Positions 58,109 through 64,000 of a DNA stretch of 64,000 nucleotides are shown here, piece after piece. This DNA comes from Flavobacterium sp. ov086 (GTDB taxonomy: Bacteria > Bacteroidota > Bacteroidia > Flavobacteriales > Flavobacteriaceae): positions 1 to 64,000 of the forward strand of contig NZ_FZNL01000014.1 in NCBI RefSeq assembly GCF_900187965.1, given 5' to 3'. A program made the translations under genes and the position numbers. Under the pieces are notes generated by a model. The model made no database searches and was not told the DNA's origin. It worked only from the letters and a program-made list of their open reading frames with translations. Each line of letters begins with the position of its first letter. Position 1 is the first letter of the stretch.

Positions 58109-60337
58109 TCATATTTCAACTTCAACAACAGGAGAAATCAAATTCTCTTTTTTATTATGCCAATAAGCAAATTGTTTCATCATATTCTCGTCCGTTTGCA
58201 TATGTTTCAATTCATTGTATTCATTAATTATAAATAAATCTATCTTTAAAACTTCTCCAATTTTCTTATAGATAAAATTTGTATCTAAAATTCTTTCAAC
58301 CCAATCATATGTATTTTTTTTTAGGTCCCCAAAATAGGGCAACGGCCATGCTGAACTATAAGTATAGCCGACAAATCCTTTTAATAAAGAAGCTATTGAT
58401 TCAGGAAAAATATTTAATTGTTCTTCAACATAGTCTTTTAAATCTTGTTTATCAAAATTATTAGCCCAAATATTCATTATGCTATATGATTCCAATATGT
58501 AACTTTCCCAGATTGGTTTATTCAATGATAGAGATTTAGCTCGTGATATTAAATTAGAAGATAATTCCGCATATTGCTCTTTTGTAAACAAGTCATTTCT
58601 TTCTTCGTTAACTACCTGACAGTTAGAAAAAATTTCAGTGGCAAATTGAAATGGTGCAGCATTAGTAATTATCCATTTAACCAATCCAAACTTTTCATCC
58701 TCTATAACTTGATTTCTTATAAGTTGAGAAATAAAAATTGATGCTTGTGAACGTGGATTTGTCCACCCTCCAAAAGCCCCTTTTCCTTCAGGAAATTGAT
58801 CTCCAAGTTGAGTAATTACGCGTATTAGAGAAATTGAAATATCACTTTCTAATATTTTTTCTTTAAAACGAAATTTTTGAACAAAATTTGCAGGAGTGGA
58901 TGATTTTATCAAGCAAATTGCTTCTTTTATATTCTCTTGGAAATCCCTTTCTGTTATATTAGCTAAAAAATCAGAAAAAGCTACATCAGAAATATCTCCA
59001 TCAATCACGACATAAGAAAAATATCTATTAAAATATTGATTTGTAGAAATTCTTTTATCATTATAACGTCTTTCTTCGTTTCCCACGCCAAACCTCCTGA
59101 CATTCAAAACTGTCTGAACATTAGGAAATAAGTCTACCATTGCATCTTGTACATTTTTTATTTCATCTGAGTTGTACAACTTACTACAATCATCAAACAT
59201 TTTTTTAAATTTGTCGTTTTTTGTTAAATTTAGTGTAGAAGTCGAAGATTGCTCGGTTGGGTATGTTCCAATAAAATAATCAGGCTTATCTCTAATAAAA
59301 TCATAAAATTCTGGATAGAAAACTCTAAATGCTTCTATTAGAAGTAAGTCTACATAATTAACTTCCCCTTTTAGAAGTGGCAGAGAAAATGAGATTGAAT
59401 TACCATATCTTACTGCTAATCGAGGGGTATTTAATCGCAATAAAAAATTTGATGAAAATTTTTTCGAAAATTCCATTTCCTCTTCACTTGTTAAAATTAT
59501 TTCACTTGATTCTAAAGATTGGTTAACAAGTTCAAAACAATAATTTATTAAAGCAGTTTTTTGAGCTAGTGGCAATTTTAGAGGTATCTGAATAATTTTT
59601 TCCAGAAAATTCAAACCTGCTTTTTGATCTCCAGTCCCAAATCTTTCAGCAATTGCGGAAGCAACCATATTCTCGTCAAATGATAAAACATAAGTTGTAT
59701 AAGCAAAATCTCCTGTAAGTTTAACTAATCTAAATATTGACTGAATTTCATTTTTTTCTAATCGATCTATATCGTCAATGAAAATTACTACTTTCTTTTG
59801 ATGATCCTTTAATAGTTTTTCAATTCTAGCTTTTAGTTTTTCAATATTACCATCAGAAATTGCTTTACCAACCGTTTCTACAACATCGCTTGCTCCTAAT
59901 ATAGAAGCAACTTTCGCATATTCTTGGATTAAGTCTCCAATGGCTTCTCTATCTGTTTTTAAATCTCCTTTTTTATTATTATACCATTTAGAGAAAATGT
60001 TTTTCCCTTTTGCTGGATTTTCATCTACAAAACTTTCCTTCAATTCAGTGGCTAGCATATTAAAAAATGATGTGAGCAAGGTTGTTTCGTCAGTAAATCT
60101 CCAAGGATTAAATGTAAAATGAATTATATTTGTTTGATGTGAATCAAGCTCTTTTTTAATAAAATTTAGAACTGAAGTTTTACCTTCTCCCCAAGCTCCG
60201 TAAAGTCCTATTACTATACTATCAATACTTATTCTATTAACAATTGTCTCTGCAATTCTTTTTGAAAATCTATAACGTTGAAATTTATCCTCTTTTTCTT
60301 CACTAATCGGTTTGTCTGCTAAAAAATTTTCTCTCAT
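58109..60337 (-). CDS. KAP-family P-loop NTPase
   Basis: ATG 60337 (MRENFLADKPIS) is preferred over TTG 60346; the protein has 742 residues. Walker A is GAWGEGKTS at 47-55, followed by the KAP signature FNPW at 76-79 and Walker B VVIFIDDIDR at 183-192, then YVLSFDENMV. The rest is a long helical region without obvious membrane helices. KAP NTPases include PifA, the F-plasmid factor that excludes phage T7, and several defence-linked ATPases. No further defence gene is adjacent apart from a lipoprotein gene downstream. Confidence 0.85.
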   Translation of the reverse strand: MRENFLADKPISEEKEDKFQRYRFSKRIAETIVNRISIDSIVIGLYGAWGEGKTSVLNFIKKELDSHQTNIIHFTFNPWRFTDETTLLTSFFNMLATELKESFVDENPAKGKNIFSKWYNNKKGDLKTDREAIGDLIQEYAKVASILGASDVVETVGKAISDGNIEKLKARIEKLLKDHQKKVVIFIDDIDRLEKNEIQSIFRLVKLTGDFAYTTYVLSFDENMVASAIAERFGTGDQKAGLNFLEKIIQIPLKLPLAQKTALINYCFELVNQSLESSEIILTSEEEMEFSKKFSSNFLLRLNTPRLAVRYGNSISFSLPLLKGEVNYVDLLLIEAFRVFYPEFYDFIRDKPDYFIGTYPTEQSSTSTLNLTKNDKFKKMFDDCSKLYNSDEIKNVQDAMVDLFPNVQTVLNVRRFGVGNEERRYNDKRISTNQYFNRYFSYVVIDGDISDVAFSDFLANITERDFQENIKEAICLIKSSTPANFVQKFRFKEKILESDISISLIRVITQLGDQFPEGKGAFGGWTNPRSQASIFISQLIRNQVIEDEKFGLVKWIITNAAPFQFATEIFSNCQVVNEERNDLFTKEQYAELSSNLISRAKSLSLNKPIWESYILESYSIMNIWANNFDKQDLKDYVEEQLNIFPESIASLLKGFVGYTYSSAWPLPYFGDLKKNTYDWVERILDTNFIYKKIGEVLKIDLFIINEYNELKHMQTDENMMKQFAYWHNKKENLISPVVEVEI

Positions 60338-60519
60338 TGTGATCAAAGTAATTGTTTTTATTAGTTTTATTAAGGTATCAGCTAATATATAATTATTTAC
60401 TAAGAACCATTATACATGTTTTACAGAAAATATAAATATTAAATAATTAAACTATATCACTTTGGAAAACACAGAGAAATAATAATAATATAGAATGAAG
60501 TCAAACAAACAAAAAAAAC

Positions 60520-60533
60520 TGCATAAAAACGCA
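60520..60533. promoter_or_regulatory. TGCATAAAAACGCA motif, copy 1, after deoR
   Basis: TGCATAAAAACGCA occurs here, just beyond the deoR stop, and in reverse orientation at 61403-61416 in front of the SusC gene. It may be a regulator site or a chance repeat. Confidence 0.35.
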
Positions 60534-60539
60534 ATCCAA

Positions 60540-61289
60540 TCAATACACTCTCGCCCCAGCCTCTACAAAACTTTTGATTCGGGAACTTTTTGGGTTCAGC
60601 TCCGTTACTATTGCATCGATTTTGTCAAGACCACAAACCTGATGTGGCATTTTGCCATTTATTTTATCTGAAGTTGCCAGAACAATAACTTTGTCTGAGG
60701 CGTTGATCATTTCTTTTTTGATGATGGAGACTTCATATCCCATTTCGGTAAGTCCTTGATTGACATCTAAACTGCTTACGCCCAGAAAGCAAACATCGGC
60801 TCTGATTTTAGACAAAACCTGAACTACGTCGATGCCAACAGTTACCATGGCTTTTTTCTGTAGTTTGCCTCCAATAAAAATCAATTCAATGTTAGGATGC
60901 TGCGACAACTGCATTGCTATAGGCAAACTATAGGTATATATAGTAGCTGAAAAATCTATTGGAATAAGTTTGCAAAAAGACAAATTGGTAGTTCCTCCGG
61001 TCATTATAATCACTTGCCCTTCACTTAAAAACGACAATGCTTTTTGTCCTACTATTATCTTTTTGTCTTCGTTAATAATCGTGATATCAAATACATTATT
61101 TGATTTCTCTTTTACAAGAAAGGCCGCTCCATATACTTTATTGATGAGTCCTTTGTTGTGTAATTCATTAAAATCCCTACGTATCGTATCCTCAGAGATG
61201 TTCAACTCTAAGGCAAGATCAATCGTATTTATTTTTTTGACATCCTTAAATTTATCCATGATAAATTGATGTCTTTCTTTTTTAAGCAT
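60540..61289 (-). CDS. DeoR-family transcriptional regulator
   Basis: The 249-residue protein has the N-terminal DeoR helix-turn-helix (INTIDLALELNISEDTIRRD, then FNELHNKGLINKVYG) and a C-terminal phosphosugar-sensor domain (VIIMTGGTTNLSFCK, FIGGKLQKKAMVTVG, LGVSSLD, KVIVLATSDKI). DeoR proteins repress sugar-use operons until bound by a phosphorylated sugar. The divergent gene encodes a SusC receptor, so control of a glycan or sugar locus is likely. Confidence 0.9.
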   Translation of the reverse strand: MLKKERHQFIMDKFKDVKKINTIDLALELNISEDTIRRDFNELHNKGLINKVYGAAFLVKEKSNNVFDITIINEDKKIIVGQKALSFLSEGQVIIMTGGTTNLSFCKLIPIDFSATIYTYSLPIAMQLSQHPNIELIFIGGKLQKKAMVTVGIDVVQVLSKIRADVCFLGVSSLDVNQGLTEMGYEVSIIKKEMINASDKVIVLATSDKINGKMPHQVCGLDKIDAIVTELNPKSSRIKSFVEAGARVY

Positions 61290-61318
61290 TTTAATTTTTT
61301 AACAAATATAAAAATATA

Positions 61319-61416
61319 ATGCATTATCATGCATTATTTAAACATTAATAATTTCAAAACACTTCTATAAAGCTCAAAACAACATTACAAAACAACAATT
61401 AATGCGTTTTTATGCA
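61319..61416. promoter_or_regulatory. repeated TGCATTA/TGCGTTTTTATGCA sites in the deoR-susC gap
   Basis: ATGCATTATCATGCATTA (61319-61336) contains two direct copies of ATGCATTA. TGCGTTTTTATGCA (61403-61416) is the reverse complement of the motif at 60520. A TATATTTA box lies near 61473-61480 before the SusC ATG. The ATGCA-based repeats between divergent genes are good candidates for DeoR operators. Confidence 0.5.
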
Positions 61417-61510
61417 TTTTATTACATTCTATATAAAAATATTGCAAAAAATCGCAATTATTAGAATTAATGCCTATATTTAGGTTTTCTAACCAAACAA
61501 ATATTTTAAA

Positions 61511-64000
61511 ATGAAAAAACTATTATTTATTTTATTTGGAATCATTTTGTTTGCGCAACCCGTTCTTGCGCAAACAAAAACCGTAACCGGTACAATTACG
61601 AATAGTACTGACGGACTTTCTCTACCAGGAGTATCCGTTTTAATTGAAGGAACCTCTAAAAGTACTGTAACAGATCTAGACGGAAAGTTTAGCATATCCG
61701 TAAACGAAGGTGAAACACTCACTTTTACTTTTGTTGGATTTGCTCCTAAAAAAGTCAAAATTACGTCTGGCACTACTTCCGTTAATCTTAAAATGACCGA
61801 AGAACTCAACACACTTTCTGAAGTTGTTGTCCTGGGTTCGACGGTACGAGCAACACGTAAAGAACTCGGAAATGCCGTAACAAGTATAAAAGGCGAAGAT
61901 TTGGTTAAAGCACAACCCGGAGGTCTTTCGACAGCTTTGCAAGGGAAAATTGCCGGAGCACAGGTTTCTCAAAACTCGGGAGATCCTGCAGGAGGTTTCA
62001 GCATTAAACTTAGAGGAACTTCTTCTATTTTAGGTTCTTCTGATCCATTATATGTTATTGACGGAGTGGTTTTAAACAATGCCACAACCAATGTAACCAA
62101 CCTGAATGTTACGAGCGGAAACTCTAATATGCAAATTGGTCAAAACAGATCGGCAGATATTAACCCAAACGACATTCAAAGTGTAGAAGTTTTAAACGGA
62201 GGTGCTGCAGCAGCAATCTACGGATCAAGAGCTGCAAATGGTGTGGTTTTGATTACAACTAAAAAAGGAGTTGCGGGTGAAACGAGATATACTTTTTCAA
62301 CCAGTGTAACTTCAAACCAAATCCGCAAAAAACTGGATATGAATATGTCTGACAAACAGTTTGTGAGTACTTCTCCGGCATTATTCCCAATTCAGGGAAA
62401 TCCAGCAAGTCCAACTACTGTAACGGTTTTAGGCCGAAATCTTGAAACCAGAACTACAGATGTACAACGCTACGATTATCAGGATGATATTTTTGGAACG
62501 GGCGTTGGAACTGATACCTACTTCTCGATGCAAGGCGGAGACGAGAAAACCAAATATTTTGCTTCTCTTGGTTATTTGGTAAACGAAGGAATCGTAAAAA
62601 ATACCGATTTTAAAAGAGCCGGGGCAAAAGTAAGATTGAAACATGATTTCAATTCGAAATTATCCGGTACGGTAGGATTAAACTACATAAATTCGAGTTC
62701 TAATGAAAAACCGGACGGAAATGTTTTCTGGAGTCCAATTAACGCCATAAACATTACCAATAATATTTATGACATTCATCGAAGAGATGCCAACGGTAAT
62801 TTATTGGCTGTTGATCCAAACAGGGTAAATCCGCTTTCGATTATAGACGATTTCAAAATCACGCAAAATACAGATCGTATTATTGCAGATTTACAATTGA
62901 ATTACAATCCTTTTAAAAATTTCAATGCCGATTTGATTTTTGGTATCGACAATTACAATCAAAGAGGAAATGTATTTATTCCGAGATATCCTTATGTGGT
63001 GAATCCTGCGTATTATAATGATGGTTATGTTTCTGAAGCGACGAACAGAGTCGTTCAATTTAATAACGATTTGAACTTAAGATATCTTTGGAACATCAAC
63101 GATAAATGGAAAGCAACAACTTATGGAGGTTACAACGTGCAAACCTATCGTGATAATTTTGTGGCCATCGAAGGCCGTAACTTAAAACCGTTTATTGAAA
63201 CCATAAATGCGTTTAATACTTTGATTCCGGGTTCTCCAAGTTCTAGCCAGTCCAGATACAATTTATGGGGTTATTATCTTCAGGAAACCGTTGGTTACAA
63301 AGACAAACTTTATCTAACAATTGCCGGAAGACAAGATGCATCAACTATTTTCTCAAGCGATAACCGATCTCAGTTTTATCCAAAAGCAAGTGCGAGTTAT
63401 GTACTTTCTGACGAAAAATTTATGGAAGGCATTCATGATGCTGTAAGTTCGGTTCGTTTTAGAGCTTCCTGGGGAAAATCAGGAAGTTTAACAGCGATTA
63501 AACCTTATGCCCGTTTTACCAATTATTCGACCGGAACCCTTTTGGGAAACAGTACTTTTACTATTGAAGGTTTCAAACAAGGAAATTTAGACCTAAAACC
63601 GGAACAAAGTGTTACATATGAAGTTGGTGGTGATTTTGGCTTTCTAAAAGATCGCCTGAATTTATCTTTCAGTTATTACAATGCCGATATTGACGATTTG
63701 TTATTGCCGGTTCAATTAGCGGCTTCTGAAGGTGCTACAAATACCATTAAAAACATTGGACAAATGAACAATAAAGGGTATGAAATTAATCTGAAATATG
63801 ATCTTATCAAAAAAGAAAACCTGCATCTTGATGTGTTTGTAAACTATAGCAGCAACAGAAACAAAGTAACAGGATTACCACAAACACGTTTTAAACTGGA
63901 CAGCAACTTGGCCGGAGCTCCAGTTTTTGTAGAAATGAACAAACCAATCGGAATTTTCTACGGTACTTATTTTGCCCGTAATCCAGATGGAAGTTTATTG
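61511..64000 (+). CDS. SusC/RagA-type TonB-dependent receptor, 5' part (runs off the window)
   Basis: 830 codons are open to the window end. After the signal peptide (FILFGIILFAQPVLAQ) comes a carboxypeptidase-regulatory-like domain (about 25-100; VTGTITNSTDGLSLPGVSVL) and a plug (FSIKLRGTSSILGSSDPLYV; NPNDIQSVEVLNGGAAAAIY; ANGVVLITTKKG), then the beginning of a 22-strand barrel. SusC proteins import oligosaccharides or peptides across the outer membrane with a SusD lipoprotein, probably encoded just beyond the window. Divergent from deoR. Confidence 0.93.
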   Translation, partial: MKKLLFILFGIILFAQPVLAQTKTVTGTITNSTDGLSLPGVSVLIEGTSKSTVTDLDGKFSISVNEGETLTFTFVGFAPKKVKITSGTTSVNLKMTEELNTLSEVVVLGSTVRATRKELGNAVTSIKGEDLVKAQPGGLSTALQGKIAGAQVSQNSGDPAGGFSIKLRGTSSILGSSDPLYVIDGVVLNNATTNVTNLNVTSGNSNMQIGQNRSADINPNDIQSVEVLNGGAAAAIYGSRAANGVVLITTKKGVAGETRYTFSTSVTSNQIRKKLDMNMSDKQFVSTSPALFPIQGNPASPTTVTVLGRNLETRTTDVQRYDYQDDIFGTGVGTDTYFSMQGGDEKTKYFASLGYLVNEGIVKNTDFKRAGAKVRLKHDFNSKLSGTVGLNYINSSSNEKPDGNVFWSPINAINITNNIYDIHRRDANGNLLAVDPNRVNPLSIIDDFKITQNTDRIIADLQLNYNPFKNFNADLIFGIDNYNQRGNVFIPRYPYVVNPAYYNDGYVSEATNRVVQFNNDLNLRYLWNINDKWKATTYGGYNVQTYRDNFVAIEGRNLKPFIETINAFNTLIPGSPSSSQSRYNLWGYYLQETVGYKDKLYLTIAGRQDASTIFSSDNRSQFYPKASASYVLSDEKFMEGIHDAVSSVRFRASWGKSGSLTAIKPYARFTNYSTGTLLGNSTFTIEGFKQGNLDLKPEQSVTYEVGGDFGFLKDRLNLSFSYYNADIDDLLLPVQLAASEGATNTIKNIGQMNNKGYEINLKYDLIKKENLHLDVFVNYSSNRNKVTGLPQTRFKLDSNLAGAPVFVEMNKPIGIFYGTYFARNPDGSLL

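Noticed and set aside
61511-64000. Several small reverse-strand frames in the last 2.5 kb
   Set aside because: The + strand carries one uninterrupted 830-codon SusC frame that explains the region.

Overview
The window looks like chromosome from a Flavobacterium-type member of the Bacteroidota. It is AT-rich and genes mostly lack a Shine-Dalgarno sequence. Several promoters carry the Bacteroidota -7 box TAnnTTTG. There is a SusC-type TonB receptor and a secreted glycosidase with a type IX secretion (T9SS) C-terminal tail. No rRNA, tRNA, CRISPR array, insertion sequence or complete prophage was seen.

Layout. 1-10.4 kb is accessory: mostly one-gene units on the + strand coding for small secreted, membrane or cytoplasmic proteins. 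They include a pentapeptide-repeat regulator, DinB-like, AlkB-like, DUF2947-like, DUF2314, SLOG-like, PhzF and VOC proteins. 10.5-19.9 kb holds lipoproteins, an autoregulated ArsR/SRPBCC pair, an esterase, acetyltransferases, the YifB/ComM ATPase and a PLP racemase. 19.9-21.6 kb is a cassette-like tract of small unknown genes downstream of a Gfo/Idh oxidoreductase, with copies of the oxidoreductase 3' end and of a second tail sequence. 22.6-42 kb is mainly housekeeping: a tandem amidohydrolase pair, AmtB, DsbD, TilS, PabB, a DUF4349 lipoprotein, DoxX, lipocalin, lipoamide dehydrogenase, and an Lrp regulator divergent from a Cys/Met PLP enzyme. 42.6-53.4 kb has a large secreted GH57-like enzyme with repeated starch-binding modules, a DUF695 protein, an APC permease and an FAD/Fe-S D-2-hydroxyacid dehydrogenase. 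53.6-60.4 kb is accessory again: an XRE regulator with a perfect palindromic operator facing a lipoprotein/outer-membrane operon, a two-gene small-peptide unit with its own terminator, and a KAP-family NTPase. 60.5-64 kb has a DeoR regulator divergent from a SusC receptor that runs off the window, probably the start of a glycan-utilisation locus.

The most striking non-coding feature is that most long gaps are filled by families of nested palindromes. One family is built from GTTCC-N3-GGAAC boxes, one from CACGCAGATTT/GCCACGAATT arms, one from CGCAAAG arms, and one from GCCCTAGCCCTGAT arms with an exchangeable central hairpin. They usually sit at 3' ends of genes and often between convergent genes. 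The best candidates for something undescribed are the cassette tract at 19.9-21.6 kb, the 41-aa/77-aa coupled peptide unit at 57.07-57.43 kb, and the palindrome families.
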